Source of the DNA: Notospermus geniculatus
Lineage: Eukaryota > Nemertea > Pilidiophora > Heteronemertea > Lineidae
Direction of reading: 5' to 3'
Assembly: GCA_002633025.1 (NCBI GenBank)
Contig: NMRB01000457.1
Location: 77,485 to 141,484, forward strand
Length of the DNA stretch: 64,000 bases
This document shows, piece by piece, positions 42,649 through 52,521 of the stretch. Below the pieces are notes generated by a model. That model saw only the letters and a program-made list of their open reading frames with translations, did no database searches and was not told the DNA's origin. The position numbers and the translations under genes are program-made. The first letter of the stretch is position 1. Every line of letters begins with the position of its first letter.

Positions 42649-43592
42649 GTACAATCTCGGTCATAAGTTATTAACCAGTGGATATTTGTCAATTACTCCG
42701 TGATCCCCCAATATGTTTTCACCAATTTTTGATGCATGATAGTTAGATCATTTGTCCATCATTTGGCATAATGTTTTTTCTGCTCAGCTGGCTGACTTGG
42801 GTTTTATCGCTGTTCGAAGTTCGCCGGTCAGAATGAGATTTTCGGAAAATCCGCAAATCCTGAAAATTTTCACCTGTAAAATCGTCCAGTGTCTGTATAG
42901 ATGGATATCAGCATCAAAAATTTTCAAAATATTTGATGTTTTGACCTAAAAATGGCAACTTTGTTGGGATTTTTGCACTGTGGTTTGAAGCCCAGTCAAC
43001 AGCACTCTGAGATGACCCTCCTCAAGCTTTACTAGACCTATATAGGCATTCTTCCGCCCTCATGCCATGCTCTTCCTAAAAGAGGAATGCAGATCAGTTT
43101 CAACCATTCAATCAAGATGTCGACCCGAATCTGATTAGGCCCTATTCAACATGATCAATGAATGCAAACTGACCCATAAAATGCCTGACCACAGAAAAAA
43201 CCTGACTGGAGTTTTTGTCAATAGGAACCCAGTAAAGCTTGAGGGGTTATCTCAGAGTGCTGTTCACTGGACTTGAAAGCAGAGTGCTAAAATCCCAACA
43301 AAATCAAAAATTATGAAAAGTTTTGACGCTGATATCCATCTATGCAGACAGAGGAAGATTTTACAGGTGAAAATTTTCAGGAATTGCGAAATTTCCAAAA
43401 ATCTCATTCTGACCGGCGAACTTCGAACAACGGTAAAACCCAAGTCAGCCAACTGATCAGAAAAATCATTATGCCAAATGATGGACAAATGATCTAACTA
43501 TCATGCATCAAAAATTGGTGAAAAAATATTGGTGGGATCACGGAGTAATTGACAAATATCCACTGGTTAATAACTTATGACCGAGATTGTAC
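42649..43592. mobile_element. ~940-bp foldback element
   Basis: Arms of roughly 400 bp: gtacaatctcggtcataagt at the left and acttatgaccgagattgtac at the right, continuing through cactggttaat..., tgatcccnccaatat, gtccatcatttggcataatg and ctgaccggcgaacttcga. The centre (about 43070-43220) is unpaired. The arms differ by perhaps 10%, so it is old. No coding sequence. Confidence 0.9.
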
Positions 43593-44144
43593 GTTCTGCT
43601 CAAGTTCTCGAATGCACACACACCCGAGCCATGCAGAGACGGTTTGGGTGGGTGTGCTACACGCTCCGACTCGCGGTTATTACGTTCGAGCCTACCCGGG
43701 TCAGCACTTTGGGAAGATACGCATGTGCAGAAAACGTAAAACAGGTGTGAGCGGGATAAACACGAACGCAAGTCCGCCAAACAAAGCCCGCTATTGTAAG
43801 ATTATATTCGAATGGTTATGGTCTCTCTTGCCACATATTATAGTCCCTCGCCAAACAATCGGACCGACTGCATGGACTTTGATTTTCGCGAGACGTTAAT
43901 CCCTGTCACAGTTCAGGACACGATACTGGCCAATTTTGTCAATGGTGGTGGTCAACATAACGTCATTAATCCCGCAGGCGTCCCCAAAGCCAAATTCCTT
44001 ATATACAGAAAAAAACAATGCTGTGGCATTGCGCTCAAGGTAATTGAATGCTCCGCAAGATGGCAGCATAGCTGCGTTCCGGGAACATTGCGTCCAGGAC
44101 GTAAGCTTGTAGTTATTAAATTTTCAAGACGTGTTTCATTTGTC
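43593..44144. other. 3' flank of the TRIM gene
   Basis: No independent gene. On the minus strand a weak aatttaataact lies about 30-40 bp after the stop, but there is no canonical AATAAA within view. Confidence 0.3.
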
Positions 44145-46136
44145 TTAAACCAAGAGGTCAAGTACGTGGACTTTTTTACCATAACCGACCACGAGTCTGT
44201 TTCCTTTCACAGAGCATTTTGGAGGCATAGTGGCCCTCCTCTCACCACCGCTGATTACTATTTCTTTGATCGACACAGTTTGCGTGTCAGCAACAACATG
44301 ATCAATGTCAGGTTGATACATCCTGACCTCTTCGGTTTCATCACCATCTATGCACCCAACGATGAATACCTCCCCAAGTGTACCTGAACAGATATCAGTA
44401 CATTCGAACCCCTTCACCCCATGAGGTACTGACATGACCTTAGTCAGGCTGTTCTCACCCACCTGGTAGCATGAGATTGTGTCGGCTGTATTGGTACATA
44501 TGACAACCATACCTGTGATTCTACAGAATGCTAATAGATATCCGTGACCGGTCTCGATATCCTGGAGTACCTTACCTTCACTGTCGATCAAAACGACATG
44601 AAATGGCGATGTTTCTTGGTATGAAACCAAGAAGTTTCCATGATTAACACCCTCAACCGACCACAACCATTCCATCGCCTCATCTGAGAGCTTTACATCG
44701 ATTTCCCTCTTCGTATGTCTGACGACATCCATGACGGTAAGGATCGGTGATCGACTTCTGAGGACAACTAGATGATCGTGTCCTAATGCAGCAATGTAAG
44801 GTATGCCGACTTTCTCTTGCATTATAACATTAGCGGCCGGAGAGTGTAAGTTCCACAGCAACACCTTAAAGTCTCCACCTACCCTGACTGATGCAGCTAT
44901 GCGATCTTTTGACATGAATGCGACGCTCCAGACTACACTCCCATCAGGAACCTGTAGGTTAGACGATGGTAAACATGGTAAAGCGGATGAGAATCGTCCC
45001 GCAGAAGCCACATATTTTTCACACAAGTCATCATTTGTTTTCATCCTCTCCCTAAACGGCGTCACCCGGTCTTTTTTGGAAGCATCTGAAAGCTCCATCA
45101 TCCTGGTGTAAATACGCGTCATATTTTCACTGAGGTCTGCTTTGAGTAATTTCTCGGATAACAATTCATCGCGTTTCGGTTTTGTAGCGTGAATTTCTTC
45201 CTGCATGACTGTAACATCTTTGATGGTCTCCTGGATCATTCCCGTTTTTTGTTGGCATTCCTGCTGGAGACTCTGAAGGAATGGCTGCTGTAGTTCATTT
45301 AACTTCTTCCTCCGGCCCTCATGTTCCACCTTTTTCCGTTCCATCAGCTCCCACTGGGATCGGTAGTACTCGGCCTTCTCAGAACATTCTTGGATGGTTT
45401 TTCCTAGATTTGTGTCACCAGTATCGAAATTCAGGGCAGCATTTTTCTTCCTTTCTTCGCATGTCTTTAACGTCTCCTCCAGCATTTCCCTCAGCTCAGT
45501 GTCCTGCTCCTTCAGTGGATGGGTTGCCGCTTGGACCTTTTTAAATCCTTCTTCTAAATTTTCTTTCTTTGTTTGGAGCCTCTTCTTGTAGTCGACCACG
45601 TGATGGCGTTGTTCTTCATTGTGTTTACCAAAGCAGACGACACATATTGGACGATCACAGCTTGTACAGAACTGACTGAGTGGTTTACCATGAAGTCCAC
45701 ACAATGAAATGACATCGTGACTTTCGGTCCTTCGGTTGACCTTGTGGTTTTTGCCACAGTCTTCACATAAACTGATGCCGTCACATTGTGGACAGCAGAG
45801 GGAAGCCTCAACATTCTTATTTGCGTCGGTGCAGAAGGAACATTTGTTCCATTTCATCTGGTTTAACCCTTTCCTTACATCGTTGTATTTCTCAATAATA
45901 TTTGCAAGAGTAAAGTTTGTTGTGAATCCGTCCACTCCATTCGGCGGGACCTGACATGATTGTCTACAAACAGGGCACGGGAACTCGCCACCTCTTGCTG
46001 CCGTTTGTATATAAGTCCGCAGGCAGTTTTTACAAAACGAGTGGTTGCAGCTTCCAACTACTTTCGGTTCCTCATAGGTCTCGGTACATATGGGGCATTC
46101 AAGTTCTTTGAGGAGATCGCTGTCAGCAGACGCCAT
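44145..46136 (-). CDS. TRIM-family RING E3 ubiquitin ligase (TRIM56/TRIM2-like), single exon
   Basis: An intact 663-residue protein. The RING finger spans about 14-57, with ligands C14, C17, C30, H32, C35, C38, C54 and C57 (CPIC...CNHSFCKNC...CPVC), the C3HC4 arrangement needed to recruit a ubiquitin-charged E2. Two B-boxes follow: about 99-140 (CSFC...CCPQC...CEDC...H) and 146-179 (CGLH...CTSC...CVVC...H). About 183-350 is a long charged helix with coiled-coil character, expected to dimerise. The remaining part, about 395-663, has repeated short strands (VWSVAFMSKDRIAASV, VLLWNL, VVICTNTADTISCYQV) suggesting a beta-propeller substrate-binding region. The start is supported by a good context (A at -3, G at +4). 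Intronless TRIM genes of this shape occur in expanded families in invertebrate deuterostomes. Substrate and role, such as innate immunity, are unknown here. Confidence 0.93.
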   Translation of the reverse strand: MASADSDLLKELECPICTETYEEPKVVGSCNHSFCKNCLRTYIQTAARGGEFPCPVCRQSCQVPPNGVDGFTTNFTLANIIEKYNDVRKGLNQMKWNKCSFCTDANKNVEASLCCPQCDGISLCEDCGKNHKVNRRTESHDVISLCGLHGKPLSQFCTSCDRPICVVCFGKHNEEQRHHVVDYKKRLQTKKENLEEGFKKVQAATHPLKEQDTELREMLEETLKTCEERKKNAALNFDTGDTNLGKTIQECSEKAEYYRSQWELMERKKVEHEGRRKKLNELQQPFLQSLQQECQQKTGMIQETIKDVTVMQEEIHATKPKRDELLSEKLLKADLSENMTRIYTRMMELSDASKKDRVTPFRERMKTNDDLCEKYVASAGRFSSALPCLPSSNLQVPDGSVVWSVAFMSKDRIAASVRVGGDFKVLLWNLHSPAANVIMQEKVGIPYIAALGHDHLVVLRSRSPILTVMDVVRHTKREIDVKLSDEAMEWLWSVEGVNHGNFLVSYQETSPFHVVLIDSEGKVLQDIETGHGYLLAFCRITGMVVICTNTADTISCYQVGENSLTKVMSVPHGVKGFECTDICSGTLGEVFIVGCIDGDETEEVRMYQPDIDHVVADTQTVSIKEIVISGGERRATMPPKCSVKGNRLVVGYGKKVHVLDLLV

Positions 46137-46696
46137 ATTGTCTGTAAATAAAACCGGGAAAAACAGTTGCCATCAAAGGTAAATTTTCTCGAGTTCATAA
46201 TGAAATGGTCCATGCACCATGTGCCCACCTGGGCAGTGTGAAGTCAATATATTCCAGGGAAACATACCAGGTTAGAACTTTCTTTGTGGTATTGTTCATA
46301 TGGTATGTGCCAAAGTACATTTTTCCAGATGGGCGACTGCCAGCCATATTTGAAGTGCAATAGAGCTAGAATTTGGCAAACATAGGGTATCTGCATACAT
46401 ACTCGTACCAAGTTACAACATTCTAGCTCCTGTTCTTCATGAGATACTGGCTGAAGTCCTGTTTTCAAGATGGCCGACGGGCCACCTTTCATAATGAAAT
46501 CAAGAGTTAAAATTCTATGTGCTCATAGATGGTACATAAATACATAAAATTTCAAGGTCAAAACATACCACAAAGAAACAAAGTAATTTATGAAATATGG
46601 GCCAAAAGCCATTTTCAAAGATGGCAGCCTGACGGTCATGTTTGAGGTAGAATCGTGCTGAAATTTGCTGAACACATAGAAGTTTCCTAGATACAG
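46137..46696. other. 5' flank of the TRIM gene, no gene
   Basis: No TATA box or other promoter element that I can defend. Repeated agatggc-g-c blocks near 46470 and 46620 resemble the ccaagatggccg repeats farther right. Confidence 0.35.
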
Positions 46697-46697
46697 C

Positions 46698-47075
46698 GTG
46701 GAGCGGCGTGGTCTAATCGTTAGCGAGACGGACTCCTGATCAGAGGGTCCCGGGTTTGATTCCCAGTCCTGACCAAGAAAAAAACACGCTCGCTTGTGAC
46801 CTTGAACAAGTCACTTGCTTCACCCCACCCAGGTGTAAAAGGGGTACCTGGCTGGTAGTGATGGTGTATGTGAATGTTAGTCCAAGAGCGCTGAAATCGG
46901 CTGCCGGGACTGAAATACTCCCCGGGGAGTGGAGATATGAAATTGGAATGAACAGGCCTATAGCTGGGAATAATAGTTGTGAAGTGCCTTGACACTTAAA
47001 TGTAAAAGGCACTATACGCCCACACATTTATTATTGTCGTCGTCGCCGTCGTCATTATTATCATTATTAATCACA
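46698..47075 (+). mobile_element. tRNA-derived SINE with LINE-like tail
   Basis: The head has RNA polymerase III promoter boxes: tggtctaatcgttagcg (A box, about 46709) and gggtttgattcccag (B box, about 46752). The body carries gaccttgaacaagtcactt and aggtgtaaaaggggtacctg, the same wording as the 3' region shared by MIR and L2-type elements. The element ends in cactatacgcccacaca and a degenerate (att)n/(cgt)n tail. The CACTA element starts 8-10 bp after the tail. Confidence 0.85.
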
Positions 47076-47083
47076 GAACCACA

Positions 47084-47190
47084 CACTGAAAAACTTTGCC
47101 TCGTCAAAGTGACTAATTTGTGGTTAGTCATGGTAGAGTTAGTCAGTTTGACTAATTATGGCTGGTCAGCTTGACCATCAGAGTTAGTCA
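47084..47190 (+). repeat. CACTA left terminal inverted repeat and subterminal motifs
   Basis: cactgaaaaactttgcct, then gactaat, ggttagtcat, gttagtcag, tgactaatt and gttagtcaag up to 47190. Matches the inverse of the right end. Confidence 0.9.
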
Positions 47191-47234
47191 AGCAGGCGTC
47201 AATAGGTGGCAGCACCCGGACCACTGGAGAGTCA

Positions 47235-47790
47235 GCCATTTTGAAAAATTCATGTTGGATGTGTCCTTTGTTTCCAAATTATAATCGTTGTCAATCTGCC
47301 TAAAATATTGATCATCGAGGTATCATCCTTTGTCCAAGTGTACATGAATATCATTCCTTTCTTTTCCTGATGNGGCCTGGGATTCCAAGATGGCCGCTGT
47401 CCGCCATTTTGAAAAATCAACACATGAAATATGTCCGGCACTAGATGATCTAGAAGGACAAAAATGTTGTCATTTTCCACTGATTCTGGCAATATAAATC
47501 CACTGGGTGGACATTCTTGTAGAGTTTTGTGGCCATCCTGGCCTCTAAATCCAAGATGGCCGCTGTCCGCCATCTTGAAAAACATGAAATTTAACATCTC
47601 CGGCACCCGATGAGCTAGAAAGACAAACGAGGTGTCATTTTTCACTAACTATGGCATAACAAACACTCTGGAAAGCTTATTATAGAGTTTTGGATGCTCC
47701 CCGGTATCTTATTCCAACCAAGATGGCCACCTTGGTGGTCACAGAGCGCCACTTTGAAATACGTGTATGAACATGACCTCAAATACTTCT
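47235..47790. repeat. ~165-bp degenerate tandem repeat (ccaagatggccgctgtccgc type)
   Basis: Units at about 47235 (partial), 47386, 47551 and 47718 contain ccaagatggccg(ctgtcc)gcca and a following tgaaaaa...atg. The last unit has a hairpin ccaagatggccaccttgg. The right-hand inverse appears at 49760-49828, next to the gap. Confidence 0.75.
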
Positions 47791-47892
47791 GCCCCTGAGG
47801 AGCCAGGAAGACAAGGGATACGTGGCATCTTTTCCCAAGAACTCGCTTGTGAAAGATGAAATCCGCTCGAATGTTTTTTGTGCCCCTATGCT

Positions 47893-48500
47893 TTACTTCA
47901 AGCTTTGAATAAAGTATGATGCTTCACTATCACTACATGAGTCACTATCACTGTATGATTCACTGTGTGAACTACAGCTGTCAGAATCACCGTCCTCACT
48001 GTCGCTGCTCTCATCACTGTTCATCCCAGCCTGTGGCTTTGGAGGTAGCGGCATGGACGGGGTTGTGGGGGCTGTGTTGAACGGACAGGCAGACATAGTC
48101 CATTTACAAGATGCCATCCATGGCCAATCGGTGAGGGGTGACTTTGGACTGGTAATGCTTGAGCAAATATGCAAGATAGTTTGCACGATACAGGTGCTGA
48201 TGGAGACTGTCTGAGTCAGGCAAAAGTCGGATAGTGCTCTTCTTCTTCTGGGCTCTGCACTTTGCAGCCCTCGCCTCTCGGGGTGTATTACTTTTGGCAT
48301 CACCATAGACAAAGCGAATGACAAACTTCTCCAAATCATTGATGACTTCTGTGTGACTGGGAGCTTCGTACCACATGCTGATATCAGTTTGGGTGCCTCA
48401 TTAGTCTTTACCAGTCGATCTACAATGAGCTTCTTGCTTGCTCCATAGAAGCCGGAGATTGCGGTCACACCCAATTTATAACACTTCGAGCCGAATTTAC
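47893..48500 (-). pseudogene. Transposon gene of the 'TGC..NSGFYG' family, left inverted copy
   Basis: On the minus strand the sequence reads SGFYGASKKLIVDRLVKTNE, then (after a shift) DLEKFVIRFVYGDAKSN, REARAAKCRAQKKK and LLPDSDSLHQHLYRANYLAY. GWHL-like text follows in another frame, then an Asp/Ser-rich tail. This is a recurring invertebrate transposon-associated protein. Its opening, reading TGC-hNSGFYG in the right copy, is reminiscent of the GCD motif of XPG/FEN1-like nucleases; that link is inference. Frameshifts at several places break it. The right copy (49030-49620) is about 90-95% similar. Confidence 0.55.
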
Positions 48501-48506
48501 AAAGGG

Positions 48507-48642
48507 GGCCGTATTTAAAAAGGGCGATCATCGCGCGAATAAGACTTAGACGCGTGTAACTTCACTAAATGGACACACTTCCATCATGCATTTGATGAAG
48601 TTACACGCGTCTAAGTCGTAAACACCCTATTGAATACGGCCC
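48507..48642. mobile_element. Foldback MITE 'TAGACGCG', copy 3 (complete)
   Basis: gggccgtatttaaaaagggc at the left and caccctattgaatacggccc at the right, with inner arms cttagacgcgtgtaacttca and gaagttacacgcgtctaag. This copy shows the full hairpin of the family seen also at 7330 and 22258. Confidence 0.9.
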
Positions 48643-48995
48643 CAACACGCGTGTAAGTTCATAGTTATTCAGGTTAAAGGCCTAGAAAACCATTGTTTTG
48701 CTTTCTTGTACGCTGCTTGATCGGCAGCGTTTACCTGCAGGATAATCACCCATGGTTAACTTTTCCTTGTCTAGTTGCAGTAGGACAAAAGAAAAATTTG
48801 AACAACCAACAGGACTTGTTTAGAGTCATTCAACTCTTTTCTTCGATCCTCCTGCACGTAAACGCAGGAATGTTAACCGCGTGTGATTATCCTGTGGGCA
48901 AACGCTGCCGATTAAGCAGCGTACAGCAAGGTAGCAAAACCATGGTTTTCTAGGCCCTTAACCTGAATAACTATGAATTTACACGCGTGTTGACC
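48643..48995. mobile_element. ~350-bp foldback element at the axis of the inverted duplication
   Basis: aacacgcgtgtaagttcata pairs with tatgaatttacacgcgtgtt. Further in, taaaggcctagaaaaccat pairs with atggttttctaggccctta, and cgctgcttgatcggcagcgt with acgctgccgattaagcagcg. The axis is near 48818. A further cctaaatacggtcc at 49005-49019 mirrors the ggccgtattta start at 48509, so the two foldbacks may be one compound insertion. Confidence 0.8.
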
Positions 48996-49029
48996 TAATC
49001 GCGCTTCCTAAATACGGTCCGTGTTCTAA

Positions 49030-49620
49030 CTGGGTGTTACCACAACTCCGGCTTCTATGGAGCAAGCAAGAAGCTCACTGTAGATCGACTGGTGAAGTCT
49101 AATGAGGCACGCAAACTGAAATCAGCATGTGGTACGCAGCTCCAAGTCACACAAAAGTCATCAACAATGATTTGGAGAAGTTTGTCATTCGCTTTGTCTA
49201 TGGTGATGCCAAAAGTAAGACACCCGGAGAGGCGAGGGCTGCAAAGTGGAGAGCCCAGAAGAAGAAGAGCACTATCCGACTTTTGCCAGACTCAGACAGT
49301 CTCCATCAGCACCTGTATCGTGCAAACTATCTTGCATATTTGCTCAAGCATTACCAGTCCAAAGTCACCCCTCACCGATTGGCCATGGATGGCATCTTGT
49401 AAATGGACTATGTCTGCCTGTCCGTTTAACACAGCCCCCACTTCCCCCCGTCCATACCGCTACCTCCAAAGCCACAGGCTGGGATGAACAGTGATGAGAG
49501 CAGCGACAGTGAGGACAGTTATTCTGACAGCTGTAGTTCACACAGTGAATCATACAGTGATAGTGACTCATGTAGTGATAGTGAAGCATCATACTTTATT
49601 CAAAGCTTGAAGTAAAGCAT
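49030..49620 (+). pseudogene. Transposon gene of the 'TGC..NSGFYG' family, right inverted copy
   Basis: Reads LTGCYHNSGFYGASKKLTVD, then RLVKSNEARKLKSACGTQL. A shift leads to DLEKFVIRFVYGDAKSKTPG, EARAAKWRAQKKKSTIRLLP and DSDSLHQHLYRANYLAYLLK, and a further shift to SPIGHGWHLVNGLCLPV. It ends with a Ser/Asp-rich tail (SYSDSDSCSDSEAS in the best frame) and a stop near 49614. It is more complete at the 5' side than the left copy. The frames differ between the halves, so this copy is also dead. Confidence 0.55.
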
Positions 49621-49828
49621 AGGGGCACAAAAAATATTCGAGCGGATTTCATCTTTCACAAGCGAGTTCTCGGGAAAACATGCCACGTATCCGTTGTCTT
49701 TCTGGCTCCTCAGGTGCAGAAGTATTGGAGGTCATGTTTATACACGTATTTCAAAGTGGTGCACTGTGACCACCAAGGTGGCCATCTTGGTTGGAATAAG
49801 ATACCGGGGAGCATCCAAAACTCTATAA

Positions 49829-50296
49829 NNNNNNNNNNNNNNNNNNNNNNNNNNNNNNNNNNNNNNNNNNNNNNNNNNNNNNNNNNNNNNNNNNNNNNNN
49901 NNNNNNNNNNNNNNNNNNNNNNNNNNNNNNNNNNNNNNNNNNNNNNNNNNNNNNNNNNNNNNNNNNNNNNNNNNNNNNNNNNNNNNNNNNNNNNNNNNNN
50001 NNNNNNNNNNNNNNNNNNNNNNNNNNNNNNNNNNNNNNNNNNNNNNNNNNNNNNNNNNNNNNNNNNNNNNNNNNNNNNNNNNNNNNNNNNNNNNNNNNNN
50101 NNNNNNNNNNNNNNNNNNNNNNNNNNNNNNNNNNNNNNNNNNNNNNNNNNNNNNNNNNNNNNNNNNNNNNNNNNNNNNNNNNNNNNNNNNNNNNNNNNNN
50201 NNNNNNNNNNNNNNNNNNNNNNNNNNNNNNNNNNNNNNNNNNNNNNNNNNNNNNNNNNNNNNNNNNNNNNNNNNNNNNNNNNNNNNNNNNNNNNNN
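49829..50296. other. Assembly gap (468 N)
   Basis: Hides the junction between the right arm of the inverted duplication and the transposase gene. The 38 codons in frame before it (49714-49828) are tandem-repeat DNA, not transposase. Confidence 1.
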
Positions 50297-51549
50297 CTGT
50301 GTCATCTGTTGAAGAGGATGCATCTTTGGCTTCTGTTTACGGCATTAAATCGAGGTCAGTTCTGAACAGTCTTGCCAATTTCCATGTCAGTTGGGGTGTC
50401 CCATCAGATATTGCTCATGATATTTTTGAAGGTTTGGGATGTGATGTTCTTGAATTCTGTGTCAGAGACTTTGTGGAAAAGAGGTATTTTACCTTGCGTG
50501 AGTTCAATGACATTATAGAAACATTCCCATACTCAGCAAATGACAAGGTCAATAAGCCAAGCAGAATGTCAGAAGAAATGGCAAAATTTAAAATCAGGCA
50601 AACTGCTGCACAGTGTTGGTGTCTCTTGCGACTTCTTCCTATCATGATAGGGCATCTTATACCAGAAGATGATGATGTGTGGCATGTCTATCTGCAACTT
50701 CTTGAAGTCATTGACTTTGTCTGTGCGCCAGTCTTAGAAAAGGGAGCAGTTGAATATTTGAGAATTCTTATCACATCATTCTGTGAATCTTACTTTGAAC
50801 TCAATCCTGGTGCTAATGTGAAGCCCAAGGCTCACTACTTGATCCATTATGCCACCCAGATTCACAGATTTGGTCCTCTGGTTCATTGTTGGACCCTTCG
50901 TTTTGAAGGAAAGCACAATTATTTCAAAGAAATTGTGTACCGCACAAAAAATCATCGTAACATCTGCAAAACGATGGCACGCAGGCATCAGTTTCTCCAA
51001 TGTCTGTATAACTCGAGTTCCAACTTCCTTGACCAGGATTCAGTAAAGCCTGTCAAGAGTGCTGTAATGCCAGTACGCCTCCTGCTTAGAGAGATTCAGC
51101 AGTTACTTTTGCCATTAGTTGGGCCGGATGAATCAGTATTTCAAGCTAAATCTGTTTCGGTGAATACTTCTCGCTATGAATCTGGTTGTTGTGTTGTTGT
51201 TTCATTCAAGGATGATAGCTATCAGTTCGCTAGGATTGAAAATTGTTTCGTCATTGGCGGTGAAGTATATTTGCTCCTGATGAAGCTTACAACTCAAGAA
51301 TTCAGTAATCACCTACATGCCTATGTAGTCAGTGAAGCTGATGATTTCATTTTGATGCGTCCTGATCAACTTCTCTCCTACCTACAACTGGGAATTTATC
51401 AAGTTGGTGGAAACCTGGTGGTCGTCCGCAAGTTTTTCATTCATCATTTTTTTGAATCCGTGACCATTCTTCCCCTACCTTTTTTTCTCGATGGATTTGA
51501 CATTCTGAACCATTTAGAAGAAATATTAGCTCCTATGTACAGTCATTGA
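50297..51549 (+). CDS. Tnp2-type (EnSpm/CACTA) transposase, C-terminal 416 residues
   Basis: The visible frame is open from the gap to a TGA at 51547-51549. VSWGVPSDIAHDIFEGLGCD carries the D-x-x-H motif (residues 37 and 40 of the visible part) found in Tnp2 transposases (DxMHxxKN in plants). Helices follow (FTLREFNDIIETFPY, IRQTAAQCWCLLRLLPIMIG). Then comes VKPKAHYLIHYATQIHRFGP, and near residue 203 LRFEGKHNYFKEIVYRTKNH, where the Glu corresponds to the conserved acidic residue of the FER/FEG block. NICKTMARRHQFLQC and a beta-rich C-terminal domain end it. The N-terminal half (the TDG and HNGxxGC blocks) would lie in or before the gap. There are no stops or shifts in 1.25 kb, unlike the other transposon genes here, so this copy is young. 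It would cut the CACTG ends. It lies 972 bp upstream of the second gene, same strand. Confidence 0.82.
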
Positions 51550-52521
51550 CAAAAGTTTATCTCCACCTGACATCTTGAATATTTCAAATACTACTGGACC
51601 AATTTTAACACGGTTTGTTGTACATGAAAGTATATCTTGTTGGTCATATTTCTGCATCAAAATTTTGGATATTCGGAAATATCGTTATTATGTAATAGCT
51701 CATCAGAAAAAAACACTAAAAATCAACATTGTTATTACGTAATTTTTTTGTGATTTTTGTTGCAGTTCTGATAGAGTGGAACTTTCTAAGGATTTGGGGC
51801 TTTGTTTCATCAAAATATGTTGAGTGGTTGCTGAGATATCTGAGATTATCANCCGCAAATTAACTGATCATAAAGAAATGACTTGGCGTTGAAGCTGATC
51901 CACTGAATGAAATCAAACGTGTTTGATCGCATCGTAAACTCGTCGTGAACTAATCGCAAGCTGTTCGTAAACATGGTAAAGTTGGTGGATCACCCGCATT
52001 ATGTTTACTGTGATTCTGAAGCGGTATTTTCAAAATGTTTTGAGAGGTCCCCAAAATTCTACAGTCATTGACGTCAAGAATACTGGTGATGATTTGGGTG
52101 TTTTTTTTCAAAATTGAACACCGAGGGGCTTTAGGAAATGCTTGTTTATATCCGACTTTAGGTAGGCCTACATGTACATGTACATGTACATGTAGGGAGG
52201 AAGTTTTACTGTGGTTTTCATGGTGAAAAAAACTGGACTCTACCAGCAGTGAATGAAAATGAGATCTTTGTTTTTAAAATGGAAATTTTAAATTTTTTTA
52301 GTAGGCCTATGTATGATTTTAGGGTCCTATTGATTGTAAGAACATTATGTAGAAGAGATTTATATCATGTTCAAAGTATGTAAACAAAATTTGCATGAAT
52401 ATTTCGAGAGTGTTGTATAAAAGAACTTTATGGTTCTAAAACTTTTGCATGAATATTTCGAGAGTGTTGTATAAAAATTTTCATTTTTGACCATGGATAC
52501 ATGTAGATTGCTTTCTCCAAG
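51550..52521. other. Intergenic spacer between the two CACTA genes
   Basis: AT-rich. Contains an acatgtacatgtacatgt run at about 52168-52193 and a 35-bp direct repeat (tttgcatgaatatttcgaga + gtgttgtataaaa) at 52388-52422 and 52443-52477. The latter lies 45-130 bp before the next ATG, so it may belong to that gene's promoter. No TATA box was defined. Confidence 0.5.

Noticed and set aside
42752-43488. Two similar 65-75-codon proteins on opposite strands
   Set aside because: They are translations of the two arms of the foldback element at 42649-43592.
43812-44387. 191-codon plus-strand frame overlapping the TRIM gene end
   Set aside because: It has no domain, and its end is the antisense of the TRIM coding sequence.
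46700-46772. A functional tRNA gene
   Set aside because: A and B boxes are present, but the body continues into a LINE-like tail and microsatellite, and no tRNA cloverleaf with a paired acceptor stem is formed; it is a SINE head.
49714-50296. Start of the transposase gene upstream of the gap
   Set aside because: The frame before the gap is tandem ccaagatggcc repeat DNA belonging to the inverted duplication; joining it through Ns is meaningless.
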